From positions 562,501-626,500 of the forward strand of contig WAEK01000016.1 of the NCBI GenBank assembly GCA_011634665.1: a stretch of DNA of 64,000 nucleotides. Direction: 5' to 3'. The first letter of the stretch is position 1, and each line of letters opens with the position of its first letter. This stretch comes from Mortierella sp. BCC40632 (taxonomy: Eukaryota; Mortierellomycota; Mortierellomycetes; Mortierellales; Mortierellaceae). Positions 12,412 to 24,314 of the stretch are shown one piece after another. The translations under genes were made by a program, and so were the position numbers. A model generated the notes under the pieces. The model was not told the origin of the DNA, did not search any database, and was given only the letters and a program-made list of their open reading frames with translations.

Positions 12412-14073
12412 TTTGTGTCGTTTTTCTTGGTTTTTGTGTCGTTCCTGGGAGGAGGGAGGATGTGAGGAAATGGGCGGTTGGAGGGGTCCCTTTTGGTAGA
12501 ATGAAAAAAGTACTGATGGAAGGAATGCTGACAGCCAGAGAGATGAGACGAACGAGAACAGTCACCCTTCTCCTCCTCTTCCTCCTCTTCTCCTCTGTCC
12601 TCCACACGTCACTCTCTCTCTCTCTCTCTTTTTCTGTCTGCATCTAGACGATGGCTCATCTATGATGCCAACAGAAAATAGCTTGCTTGCAATCCACTGG
12701 CAGTAGACACATGGGGAAAACAACCTATACAGAGCAACACCTTCTTCTCTTTGTTCATGAGGTAGCCAATACTAGAGGTTGTCTGGAAGAGTGACAGCCC
12801 TGCTTAAAGATCCTAGCTGGATATTGCTTTTGTGTTTCCAGAACAAGATAGCCCAGCTTGTTGACCTCCAGAGGCCACGAGTCCCGCGAGTTTCCTTTTT
12901 TTTTTTTTTTTTTTTTGGGTGGTGACGGGCGTGGTGGCAATCTGTTGACCATCCTAGTGGTCTAGGCGATGAGATACTCCCTGGCAGTACCCGGCTCCCG
13001 AACTAGACCATTCGATCAGCTCGCGTACGGTGACTTGTCTGTACGAACTGTCTCAACCGCTCCGCATGGACGGAAAACCTACTTGTCTCAATTTTCTGAA
13101 TAAAGCGTGTCTCTCTTGAACTTCACCTCATCAGAGGCTTCACTCTTCGAATGCCAGTGGACCAGCATCTAGCCTTCGGTCGGGTGCCGAAGATTATTCC
13201 ACAGGAGGACAACACGTCTCTCTATACACGTCTTTGGACCTTTTGGAACGGATAAGGATCTCTTTTCTTTGAGACTGATTCCGGACCAGGTATCCGGGGA
13301 TGGTATATGTAAGTTATTCCTCAGGTACCTACGCTGTTTGGGCTACAAATCAAAATCACTCTTCATGGAGACGCTCTGGAGCAGGATACGAACGGTCCAT
13401 CAACAACACATATGCAGCTTTTACAGGATATACTCTATACAGGAACAGGGAAAAGAGGGAAAAGACCAACCATCGTTTTGATAGAAATCGGTCTCGACAC
13501 ATTTCCATCCAATATCAAGAAGTTACTACTGCATGAAGAGCATTTGCAAGAGCAAAACCAGGGGAATTTGTGACAAATGCTACTTCCAGCTTACTCTCCA
13601 CAAAAGCCTAATGCTTACAATGCCCGACCAACGGAGTTCACTGATTGTGGAACCATCGAGCTTTGACGCGTCCAGAAAGTAAGCCATCTACCGCGCGAAA
13701 TGAAGTCACTTTGGGAAGGAGACTAACCTGACTGTCATGGAGGGGAGTCAAGTCTACTCTTTGAACAAAAGGAACGAGCAATTAAATGGAGTTTTTGAAG
13801 ACAGACATAAAGATGAGAAAACAACGACACAAATAGATAGAGTCCTCTGTGTAGCGCCGAGGCAAGGCTTTTGCAAACAGCCGCTCAGGCAAGCCTGTAC
13901 AACTCTCAATGGCGACACAATCGATGTGCCCAATGCACAACCTTCCAGTTCTTCGAAAGAAAGAGAGAAATAGGCATGTGAATGTATTTGAATATATTAG
14001 GTCTGTATGATGGTGAAGGATGTGTGTATGTGTCAAGACTAGAAAAGGATGAATCGTTGGTACTTTTTTATAT
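12412..14073. other. 1.7 kb intergenic region
   Basis: No supported gene. The near end would hold the ARPC5 promoter, with a CT run at 12612-12630. A T tract lies at 12896-12916. Short ORFs at 13269-13536 and 13737-13973 have no recognisable motifs and lack splice-consistent extensions. Confidence 0.5.
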
Positions 14074-15738
14074 CTAGGCTCCCATATAGCGCCCTTGCTG
14101 GTTTTGAGAGTCTTCACGACTCTTGGCCAGGGTCATTGGAATCTCATCTTCAGCGGTACGCTTCCAACGAGGGTTGCCATCGATTGTCTCATGCGATTCC
14201 ATATCAATGTCCCAGTGGCGGTTGGGGCTAGTCTTTTGGTCCATTGGGCCGAAATCGTAAAAGCTTGAGATAGGGCGCTCTGTACCCTTGGGACTATATT
14301 GGACTGGGATGTTATCAGGCATCGCTGAGGGGGCTCGCATCGTCAATGACCATGGCTGGGCGTCATTCTGGTACCGACCCTGTGCTGAAGAAGCTGACCG
14401 GTTGGCGGCGGCAACACCCTCAGCGTAGGTCACGGTCGCGGAGTCATGATGGCTTGCGCTGTGGGAACCGCCGCTGTTAGTGTGCTGTCCATTGGCCTTG
14501 GAAGCGTTGTTGCTGCTCGCTGCTCGCTTCTTGAACACGCTCTTGGTATCCTCAACAATGAACACGACAAGCGTTGCTTGGATAAAGTTGACCAGCGAAT
14601 AGGTAAGGAACACTGTGATTGGAAAAAAAAAAAAAAAAAAAAGGGCAAAATCGGAATGGTTAGAGAGTGAAGACAAGCGACCTTGACGAAGGCTTTGGTT
14701 TCGTTTTCGTTTTCCTCGTCTTCCTCGTCTTCCTTTCAAACTTACGATAATCCTGAAGGTAGACAGTGATCTGACCGACGAGCACTTCAAAGAGAATAAC
14801 CAAGAAGGTAATACCGGCATTGATCAAAGCCAAGCGGCGCCAGTGGTTATGGTTGCTATCAGTCGCCATTCCATGAGAGCTACGGTCAAGGGCAATGACA
14901 CGCTCCAAGAAGAAGACTAGAATGATCACTTCGGTTGCAATCTTGATGTACTGCATAATAGCCGAGAAGTTAAAGTCCATCAAAGTCTGGCAGATGTAAC
15001 CTGTCTGGTTGTCCTCGCCTGTGATGGTCGTCACAAGGTAGATACACATGCCAAAACGGACAACCCAGGTAGGGATAGTCAAGTATGTCACAGCCTTGGG
15101 GTACCGAGTGAAGGATCGGCATCGGATCAACATTGCACATTCGGCCGAGATAGCGAACAATTGGTAGATGACACCACCGACGATTGCAACCCAGCGACAG
15201 GGAATCGGGAATCCCTAGAAGAACAAAGAGGAAGATGCAACGCATGCATGCAGACACGATGGAATGTGTTAGATCAGTAATATCAATCATCCTGTTCTGC
15301 TCTCGACAGTCCTTGGAATGCCCAGAGGAACAAGTGAGCCGTGGACGATGGACCCAATTATGCTCGCCTCCAAAACGCTCTCTCTTCCTTTTCTACTCTC
15401 ATCCCATGATAAAACCCAACCAGTCGGACCCTAGTACAGGGATGGCTCATTTCACTAAAGTTGAAGAACTAGCATGGTTTTTTTCTTCCACTGGCAACGG
15501 TTGTCAGGCTCACAACACACACGTTTCAAGTGTGGATTAGATGGATCAGTTACAGCGACTTGTGTTCAAGAGAAGAGTGCCCATGCCCACACAAATTTAG
15601 AAAGAAGAATTGCGGGGCATATCCTTTCGTTGTGAGATAATGCACATTGAAGCACTGGAATAGATGAACAGACCAAGTGTAAAAAGTGGACAACATCCAA
15701 CCTGTGGAACCATGGATTCCCAAGGAGAGGGCTGAGAA

Positions 15739-15772
<34 letters not shown>

Positions 15773-16908
15773 TTCAACTAGAACCTGGATGGTATTCCAG
15801 GCGAGGTTAAACCAGGGTCACCGTCCACACAGTGCGAGGAATAGACCATCCAATGAACTTTTAAACATCCTCGGGAAAGCCTTAGCACTGCCTCTTGGCT
15901 TGGGTTCGGTTTAAGAAGGTATCGTTGAAAGATTACATAAACCAGCCAACCGGCCCATCGGCCAGTTCCCCCCGCAAAGACCCAGGTGAAATGTGAAGCC
16001 GTTGCACTTGACACAGTCAAATGCTCTGGCCAAATGTACTCTTTTTGCCCCTTTTTTTTCCCTTCCCTGGAGCCCATGCTCCATCACTATAATATTATAC
16101 TTTTTTATCCAGCCCAAACCGACTCTTTAATAAACAAAAGAAAAAGAGAACGGCGGAAGAAGGATAGGCAAACGACAAAAGAAGACGGGCGGAACAAGCA
16201 TCCGGCTGAATGTACCCTCTCGCACACTCACGCACCCTCTTACACACCCTAGCATCTGTGTGCAATACCAATTACGAGCCTTCCGATACAAGTCCCGACA
16301 CCTTCTTTTGTAGCCTCTTTGTTTATCTCCCCGCCTGAATATGAACAGAGGAGAGTGGAAGGAAGGGGGGAAGAAGAGGAACAAGAGCAAGTCCCGCCTT
16401 GCCCGGAACTTGAATTGATAAATATTAAGGAAAGAAAAAAAAAAAAAAATCAACCCAAGAGAAACGCGGGCATGACAGGTCCTGGGGATCCGGCCTGACT
16501 GGCTGGATCGCCGGTTGGTGAAACGAAGCGGGGAGGCATTGACAGGCACCAAGGGAAAAATAACCCAAATTAAAAGAGATAGACAGAAAGAGAGAGAGAG
16601 AAAAAAAAAGGCATGGTTCTATCACCGTCACACACACACACAACACCCCCAAACAACCATTAGACTCTTTTTAGCACAAAACATATTCTTACCGAAGAAA
16701 GCATCATGGTGGTCAGGTTCCGAAGGGTGACAAAAAAGAGTTGGAGCGACATGGCAATGCTAAAGGGCTTTCGATAAACGAGCACCTTCTTGTCGATAGA
16801 ACGAACAAAGAGCAACAACAACCAAGCAACGGTCGCCGTGACGACGACAACGTTGATCAGGTAGTTGTTGAACTCTCTGGCATCTTCTACACCAATTGCA
16901 AAGGGCAT
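14074..16908 (-). CDS. Multi-pass (about seven-segment) membrane protein of unknown function
   Basis: Three exons: 16908-16693, 15214-14746 and 14612-14074, about 407 residues. The first intron (16692-15215) is 1.48 kb, the second 133 nt. Hydrophobic segments are visible: VVVVTATVAWLLLLFV, SIAMSLQLFFVTL, WVAIVGGVIYQLFAI, AVTYLTIPTWVVRFGMCIY, VIILVFFLERVI, LINAGITFLVILFEVLVG and YSLVNFIQATLVVFIV. The last ~150 residues form a polar S/H/N-rich tail, probably cytosolic. The layout resembles fungal seven-helix receptors or transporters, but I recognise no diagnostic motif. An extra exon inside the long intron cannot be excluded, although exon 1 to exon 2 reads smoothly (MMLSS-GFPIPCRW). Confidence 0.75.
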
Positions 16909-19549
16909 GGCGATGACTGACGAAAGGTGAGGAGGAGGAGGAGGAGGAGGAGGAGGAGGTGTTGGAGGATTCTTTTTGGGGGGTGAGGGGGGGAAGGGTG
17001 GGGTCTTTTAGATCGAGTGAGAGGAAGAAAGTGAAGAAGAGGGAGGGAAAGGAGGAGGAGGAAAAGGAAGGATAAAGTCAAACAATGCAGAGGAGGTTCG
17101 TGAATGAAAAGAAAGAAAGGTGGAATGAGTTGAAATGAGTTGAAATGAATGAGGAAGAGATCGTTGCTGTCAAGAAGGAAGGAGGGTGGTTTGGCTTGAG
17201 CGAGTGACTGAGTGACTGAGCGATAGGAGGAGTGGAAGGAGGAAGAGGTGGGTATGCAACTCGATCGAGCAGTGGAGAGGTGAAAGGGGACCGAGGAGAG
17301 ATTAGAGAAGGAAGGAAGAGAGGAAAAGAGGAAGAGAGGAAGGACGGAAGGAGGAAAGGGAAAGAATTGCTGGTGAGGAGAAAAAGACGAATTGGCAGTA
17401 GAGCCAGGAACAGAAGGATAAGAAAGAAAGGAAAGAAAAAAAAAATGAAAGAGTCTGAGAAACGATAGAAATCAAAGTCGTCTTTCTCGACAGACTCTCT
17501 CTCGCTCTCCTCTCCCCCCTTCCCCCTGCTTACCCCTTGACTGTCTGTTAGCGGCCTTGACCGAGTCGGAGTCAAGTTGCCAGTGCCGCTGTCCTTGGCT
17601 CTTGACGGAGGATGATCGATCTAGGCCATACCATGTTCACACGCCCAGTCAATTGGTAGTACATCACAGAGCGCTATGTAGACAGTCGTTCCTTCGGACC
17701 TCCGTGCCTTGAAAATCTGCCATCGACCCATTCCGGCGTAAAAGGATGCATGAAGCCTGCGCCGCTGCAAATGGACAAGACCCGACATGTCACCCGCTTT
17801 GGCGTCCCTATTGCTCTCCTCAGACTCTGTTACATGGTCTCCCCCCTCTCTGTTTCGTTTTCTTTTTAATGCTACCGATCTCGCTGCAAGAGTGCCATTT
17901 ACCTCTGACGACTCAGTGAGCAACCATGCTTGAGGACAAAATGGTCCTGAAAACTGACTAAGCATACACCCGTTTGGGCTAAGGAACCCCGCCGGGTTTT
18001 TTTTTTCCTCTTCTTTTTTTTTCCGTTCATTTTTCCAACGAACATGGAGGAGGCATCGACTTCCCCCTTTTTCATTTCAGGAGCCTCACCTTTTGCTTTT
18101 TTCCTTCAAGGCCCGATTGCAAACTCTGAGGCAACCAGCCTTGGCTCTTGGTGAGAAAACAAAGAGTCAGCTGGTAGTCTTTACAAGTAAGACGTACCCA
18201 CACTTAGTCCTGGGGAGAGTGGGTGATGTTGTTCATTTCTCCGTAGGCGAAGCGACCCTACAGGAGGTTTGTGATATAGACTCAAGGCAACCTCCCAAAA
18301 CGCATGGACTACCTTGTTGGACACAAGACTGGCAGGATCGCCGTTCCCGAGACAATACATTTGGACACAAGGTGACTACCGGTACTAGAAGTACACATCC
18401 TGGGTTCTACTCTAGGCGGTCATTCAAGTCCCCGGCCCCATACCAATTGATAACAAGGCCTCCAACGGTACTGTACATTAGATAAGCGCACCACTATACC
18501 CGAGGTTGTCTCTCCGACACCTTTGCCATGGAGAGCCAAAGTAGATGGATACACCCTTTTCCCTCCACTTTTTCTCGACAATTGCGTTTGAAGGACCTCG
18601 TTCTTAGGAAAGGAGAGAGATGCTCTTGAAGAGCTGACCTCTATAGAAATGAGGAAAGATCGCGCGAACGCCTGACCAGCAAAGGAAAGAGAGCCATAGA
18701 CCTATATTAAGCCTGCCAGGCTGAGAAAATACATCCCATGGTACATGAAGGCCATGCAAAAGTTAGGGGGGAGGGGCATGAGAGAAAAAATACGACTTTT
18801 GAGGTACTTCGGATCTAGTACACATCCTTCCCACTCTGTACAAACATAAAAAACATCAACAGTCTTGATGCCCCGCTGGCTATCACACCAACTCTGCCTC
18901 TAAGCTTAAACAGAGACATGGGGAGAAGACATGACAGACAAACAGAGTGAGGTCCCTGGGCAGTTGCACTTGTGTTGTGCAAAAGGAGAGAACAGGTTGG
19001 GCAAGCTAATCTTACTTTTTTTTTTTTTTTTTATCATTTCTTCTTCATGAGGGAAATATATTTTATTTTTGAAGGAAAGCCCATCATCCGCAATCAGAAA
19101 AGCATAGAGAATCCCTGGACGCGTTTTCGAGATAGTTTCCTGCGCTTCTTTTCCTTTCCCCAACCGGTAAAACGGATCCCGTGTCCACGCGATAGAACAC
19201 GCTGCAGGAAAAGTGGGTCCCTTCCTTTGACCATCGCTCTCATTCGCTCGTTCGCTTGTCTGCTCTCTCCTTTTTGCTCTTCCTTTCTCTCTGTTGACAA
19301 TGCTGCAGTGGCTCTCAGGGCCTTGCTTAATCCACAGGACAAGGTTTCCTGGTTGCGGTCCCGCACATAGAGCAACAGTTGAACTTACTGACCGATGTCG
19401 TCTACCGTCACACAAGGACCCGCACTAAGAAACGATAGAAATTAACCAGCGCCCTTTGTTTGTTACCACTGTCGAGCTCCCTCCTCTCAGAGATGGACGA
19501 GAGGCCGATTGGTCTTTGCTCAGGCTGAGGAAAAAATAAAAAATAAAAA

Positions 19550-19586
<37 letters not shown>

Positions 19587-19587
<1 letters not shown>

Positions 19588-19712
19588 AAGATCATCATCG
19601 ATATTATAAGCGCCCAAAGATGCCAGAGCTTGGGACGGCCAATCAACCCAGGATCAAGAATAAAGATTGGGACAACGTAGACATCAGATAACGCCTCAGG
19701 AACACAGCAAGC
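19587..19712 (-). other. Exon-like segment, possible fragment of an undetected gene
   Basis: On the minus strand, after a possible acceptor CCTGAG, the sequence reads ALSDVYVVPIFILDPG and then LIGRPKLWHLWALIIS. The VxVVPIFILDP string faintly recalls the amino end of photolyase/cryptochrome proteins. A short upstream piece, IKMAGK followed by GTGAGT (about 19830-19815), could be joined in phase. No further photolyase-like exons are found downstream, and the segment runs into a 33-nt A/T homopolymer. It may be a relic, part of an intron-rich gene I cannot resolve, or chance. Confidence 0.2.
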
Positions 19713-20618
19713 ATATGAAAAGAAATAAAAGAAGGATGAGATTTGGAAAATGGATGACAGAGGATGGTTGGTGGGTAGGTAGGACAACCCCTGTACAATG
19801 TGCTGATTGTACTCACTTTCCCCGCCATCTTGATCAGCCGCCTGTGAATTGAGGAACCAGTAGGCTATGATTGTGTGCAATTTTCAAGGTGCGCCTGTCT
19901 CTTCCTCTCTCTTCCTCTCTTCTTCTCTTTCTTTCTCTCTCTCTCTCTCACACACACTTCCTCTCTCCCTCTCTTTTCTTTTGTCTCCCACCTCACTGGC
20001 GGGTGGACAGCCCAAGGATCTGGGTTGTTAAAAATCATCAATTTAAAAGCTGGAAAGCTATCCCAGTCTTTGTCCGGAATGTTGTTCACCGAACACTCTA
20101 TAATTAACAAGCAATAAACAAGCATTGGCCCACGTTGTGCTGAGCACATCCACATGTGTTTGGTATTTGGTACTTCATTGCGGAGGATGTGGCATAATAA
20201 TAGCTGTTAACTCTTTGAGAACCCACCTTCCCTTTCGATCCCATAGGAGCCAGGCATCAGACGGGAAGATGGTTTAATGATCACCGACTCTCAACTCTCA
20301 GCTCTTCTGATTCCGACAGACTGACTCTTTAGACATTTTTTTTTTCACGCTCACTCTCTTCTCTCTCGTTCTCTCTTTCTTTCTTTCTCTCTCTCTCTCT
20401 CTCTCTCTCTGCAATTTCTCTCTGCAATTTCTCTCTGCAATTTCGTGTCTTACTTCAGCAGAGTTATGAGTTTTCTGCTGAGTTTAAAGGACACGTTTTT
20501 TTTTTTGGGCGCGGGTTAATGTCCACCGACCGTTCCTAAGATGACTGGAATGGCGAGAGTTTGACCACGAGTAAGTGCTCTTGCCTCTTCCAGTCTGCGC
20601 ACGCTCATACTCGCCTTG

Positions 20619-20655
<37 letters not shown>

Positions 20656-21942
20656 GCGTACCAGCTCGAGATATGACGCGGCCATTGGGCTTGGGCACCG
20701 AGCCCAGGTGGCGCCGCTGATGGTACATGTCAAAAAAGACATAGCTATAGCTTGTATCTCTCGTCCAAAGATCAATCCACGTCACTTCCCCTCCCTCGAC
20801 CTCTCCTCGCCATCTTCAGTCTAGAAGGTCTCCAGAAGAGGTTCACTTTTTTTTTTTTTTTCTCCTCTCTTTGGTGTGCAGGTCAACCTTGTTTTCTTGG
20901 CCCCCCAGGTCACTGACGTATGCAATTGGCTGACATATTCTTGCCTTTGTTCCCGGGCGAGACTTGGACTCAGGAGCTCGATTCCCACGGGCGCCATCCG
21001 CTCGTTCATATGGTCGTGAACAGGGGACAGAAACTAGAGACGGCTTCGATCCGTTGAATGTAGGACAGAAATCTCTTAGGCTCGGATCCACTTTGCTCTT
21101 TCCAACGTTCAGCTGTCATGAAAAGGAGAGAGAGGGGGGACAAGAAGAAGGATGGAATGCAGAATTGGATGCAAAAAGGCGTTAAAAGGCCGCTTTGTGT
21201 AAAAGACAAGCAAAATGAGATACTGGAACTGAGCCTCGTCTCTTTTTTTTTTTTTTTTTTTGTGTGTGTCTCTGAGCCAGTTGTAGTGAGCCGCTTGATG
21301 CGCCTCCCTTCGTTGGGATCTTTTGACCCTTGAAAAATATGTCCCACTTTCGGTATTGGATGTGGTTGCATCTGGATATCAAACGAAAAACAGGACGAGG
21401 TAGAATGTATCGTACCATGGATGCAAGGGGGAAAGTGATCAGCCAGGGATCGACAAAAGTATGCAGATTCAACTTGGGCAATTGCTAGACGATGGGTGAA
21501 TACGCGCACACACATACTCTCAAAAAAATCGATTGATGTGAAAAGAGTGGCGGCTACGAAGAGTTCCGAGATCCTGATCCTGTCATAATAAAGCGCACAG
21601 TTATTATTAACATCCAGAGAGCTGAGGCGGCTCTCACTCTTCCTTTTTCGCTCCCCCTATTCTCCAGGCGGGCGACCTGTTTCTACCGGAGTCAAATGCT
21701 ACACAAGATAGCCCCATCTGAGTGAGACATGCGACCGCCGTCAACCACTCTTACCTCTCATCCCACCACCTCCGCCAACATCTTTTACCTTAAACCCGAG
21801 GCTGTAGACTAGAACTCTTGGTAATGTGGGTCTTGTTTGCTTCGGAAGGCGACCAGCGAGCACGACATCCCAGATATCGATACTGCGTGCTTCCCGGTCG
21901 GTGCAAAAACGGCAGCGGCAGGACGAAAAAAAAAAGAGTCTG

Positions 21943-21949
21943 TATATAT
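21943..21949 (+). promoter_or_regulatory. TATA-like element upstream of the secreted oxidase
   Basis: TATATAT lies about 430 nt before the oxidase ATG and is followed by a T tract and a long CT-rich leader (22040-22370), a common arrangement for strongly expressed fungal genes. The link to transcription is inferred from position only. Confidence 0.3.
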
Positions 21950-22374
21950 TCGGTGGGATGGATGCAGAGAATGGATGAGAGCATGGTCTGCAAATTGAGA
22001 GCTGCTGCATGCCCATGGGCAACGGTGAGATACATGGAGCTTTTTTTTTTTTTTTTTTTTTTCCTTCGACACCCAGCCTCGTTTGCACCCCAGCCGCTTC
22101 CTGTGCTTTCTGCCGTCGTCTATTTCTATGCCATCTTTTCCTTTCTTTCCTTCAGCACTCCACAGACTCCCCTTCCTCTCGCTCCACAAGACTTTGTCTC
22201 CCTCTCTCCTCCTTTCCTCTCCTCATCCTCACCCCTCCCTTGGTTCGACTCTCCCACTCTGAGATCTCACCTCCTCACCATCGTCAACCTCCTCGACCTC
22301 CTCCCTTTGTCCTCCCTTCAATACTTTTTATCAACCTAGCGTCAGCTCTCTATCGCTCTCTTTCCAACCTCATC

Positions 22375-23913
22375 ATGAAATTCTCTCTCTGCATTCTCTC
22401 AGTCGTTGCTGCCGCGGCCTCGTTCGCCGCGGCCGACACTGCTGCTCAGAACAAGGTCTACAAGGCCTACACCTCCCCTGTCTTCCCCAGAGACTCGGTC
22501 GACATTCACTTCCGTCACCAAACCGACAAAGAGTCGTACTACCGTTCTCTCAAGACCTTCAACAACCTCATCACTCCCAAGGAATTCCCTGAGACTGCCC
22601 TCCCCTTTGCAGTCGTTGTCCCCTCCAAGGCCAACAACAAGGGCCTTGGTCAGGTTGTTAAGGTCGCTGGTCAGTTTGGTCTCCGTGTTTCCGCTCGCTC
22701 GGGTGGTTACATGTCCGGTTACTCCTCCAACATGGCTGTGGTTGACAACAAGAAGCAGGACTTTGTGTTGATCGACCTTCGCAAACTTAACAAGGTCAAG
22801 GTTAACGCCAAGGCCATGACCGCGACTGCCGAGCCCGGTGCTACCGGTTTGGATGTTTATTCCGAGACGATCAAGTATGGTCTCCACTTTGCAGGTCCCC
22901 ATACCTCCCGTGTGACCATTGGTGGTTTCTTGCTTCAAGGAGGCATGGGTATTGGTTCCCGTCTCTACGGCGCTGGTGTCGACAATGTGATTGGATTTGA
23001 CATTATCACCAGCGATGGCCGCACCGTTTATGCGGACAAGAAGAAGAACAAGGATTTGTTCTATGCTGTCCGTGGTGGTGGTCAGTTCTTTGGTGTTGTC
23101 ACCAAGTTCCATCTTCGTCTGGTTCCTATTGTCAAGAAGCCCTCTTTGAAGCCCTCGTACAACGCGACCAAGGTCCCCATCGATCAGGTCTTTGCCATCT
23201 TTGAGCGTCCTCAGGCCAGCCAGCTCCTTGACTTTTATGGCAAGTTCGACCGCTCTTCTCCCAAGGCCCTTGAGAACAAGATTGTCTTTGTTGTCGATCC
23301 CAAGACCGACGCGAAGCAGTATCTCTTTGCTTCCTTCTCCAATGTCCCCTCCAAGTCCTCTTCGGCCGTGACCAAGTCCCAGGCCAAGATCACCAAGTGG
23401 TACAAGACGTTGCCCACCAGCTTCGCCACCTCTGAAGCCACCACTTACACTGGCTTGATCACAGGTGGTGATGCCTCCTGGGCTGATGAGAACCTCTCCT
23501 ACTATGCTGAGGATGTTTGGTTCAAGGTTCCTCTGGATCCCAAGCTCCAGAAGGTCTTGATCAAGCAGTGGGACAAGGTTCCTTCGTCCCTTTCTTCCAT
23601 GGCTCTCAACACTGGTACCTGGGATGCCCCCACCAAGAATGCTCTTGGCTATGATCGCTCTTACTCGCTCTGCATCTACTCTACCTGGAAGCGTAACGGC
23701 ACTGTTTCCTGGGATAACAAGAACAAGGCTTGGTTGGACGAGACCATCAAGGCCTTGAAGCCCTATACTCTTGGTTACTATGCTAACGAGCTCCGTCCCA
23801 AGAAGCTTGGTGACAAGGACTACTGGAAGAAGTGCTACGAGAAGAAGACCTACAACACTCTCAAGGTCACCAAGAACAAGTGGGACCCCAACAACATCTT
23901 CAAGAGCCTTTAA
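22375..23913 (+). CDS. Secreted FAD-linked oxidase, berberine-bridge-enzyme-like, with altered FAD attachment sites
   Basis: A single exon of 512 residues. The ORF stays open upstream to 22009, but the start at 22375 fits best: it follows a CT-rich leader and opens with a signal peptide (MKFSLCILSVVAAAASFAAA). A PCMH-type FAD-binding domain spans about residues 75-255: VVVPSKANN, VSARSGGYMSGYSS, TIGGFLLQGGMGIGSRLYG and FYAVRGGGQFFGVVTKFHLRL. A BBE-type C-terminal block reads WDPNNIFKSL. Related enzymes oxidise sugars, alkaloids or other alcohols and donate electrons to oxygen. The usual SGGH histidine is Tyr112, and the position of the usual second attachment cysteine is Thr177, so bicovalent FAD seems impossible. 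Codon use is GC-rich and biased, suggesting high expression. Substrate unknown. Confidence 0.9.
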   Translation: MKFSLCILSVVAAAASFAAADTAAQNKVYKAYTSPVFPRDSVDIHFRHQTDKESYYRSLKTFNNLITPKEFPETALPFAVVVPSKANNKGLGQVVKVAGQFGLRVSARSGGYMSGYSSNMAVVDNKKQDFVLIDLRKLNKVKVNAKAMTATAEPGATGLDVYSETIKYGLHFAGPHTSRVTIGGFLLQGGMGIGSRLYGAGVDNVIGFDIITSDGRTVYADKKKNKDLFYAVRGGGQFFGVVTKFHLRLVPIVKKPSLKPSYNATKVPIDQVFAIFERPQASQLLDFYGKFDRSSPKALENKIVFVVDPKTDAKQYLFASFSNVPSKSSSAVTKSQAKITKWYKTLPTSFATSEATTYTGLITGGDASWADENLSYYAEDVWFKVPLDPKLQKVLIKQWDKVPSSLSSMALNTGTWDAPTKNALGYDRSYSLCIYSTWKRNGTVSWDNKNKAWLDETIKALKPYTLGYYANELRPKKLGDKDYWKKCYEKKTYNTLKVTKNKWDPNNIFKSL

Positions 23914-24023
23914 AAAAAAAAAATTGGGTCCCCCTATTGAAAGATTCCCTGTCCCTGCACCCCCTGCCCCTGCACCCCCTTATTCTTTGCGTCAATGGAT
24001 TCTTCTTTGTACCCTTTACCTCT

Positions 24024-24029
24024 AATAAA
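24024..24029 (+). terminator. Polyadenylation signal of the secreted oxidase gene
   Basis: AATAAA lies about 110 nt after the stop codon of the oxidase, in the expected range for a fungal 3' UTR. Confidence 0.5.
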
Positions 24030-24314
24030 AAACTAGAGAACCGTTCATCGCACTGTAAATAAGTAGTTTCCAAAAGCTATAAATGTCATATTTTCTTTTT
24101 TCTTTTTTTAATGAGTGATGACGACTATGATAGACAGATGTATATGAAAAAGAGTGAATTTTGGGGGTCCTTTTTTTTTTTTTTTTTTTTTTTCACGGAG
24201 GTATGGTATATCCAGAGATAAGAGGCGAGAGAAAGAGAGAGAGAGAGAGAGAGCACGGAAGCGGAAAGGACATATCGAGTGACATTTCAATCACCCTCTC
24301 TGGCTCTCACTTGT

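Larger units (their letters stand above)
16909..22374. other. 5.4 kb gene-poor region
   Basis: It holds the leader of the membrane-protein gene, with GGA-repeat sequence at 16930-16960 and purine-rich DNA at 17230-17460. The rest has no recognised gene apart from one exon-like segment near 19.6 kb, reported separately. Homopolymers occur at 19017-19032, 19553-19585 (33 A), 20848-20861, 21243-21261 and 22041-22062. CT microsatellites lie at 20380-20410 and 20620-20655. ORFs at 17621-17965 and 18093-18485 show no family features. Confidence 0.5.

Noticed and set aside
17078..17575. 165-residue minus-strand ORF upstream of the membrane protein
   Set aside because: It is F/L/S/P-rich translation of a purine-rich leader with no domain.
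22399..23112. 237-residue ORF antisense to the secreted oxidase
   Set aside because: A complement of biased codons; repetitive G/T/V/N content and no motif.
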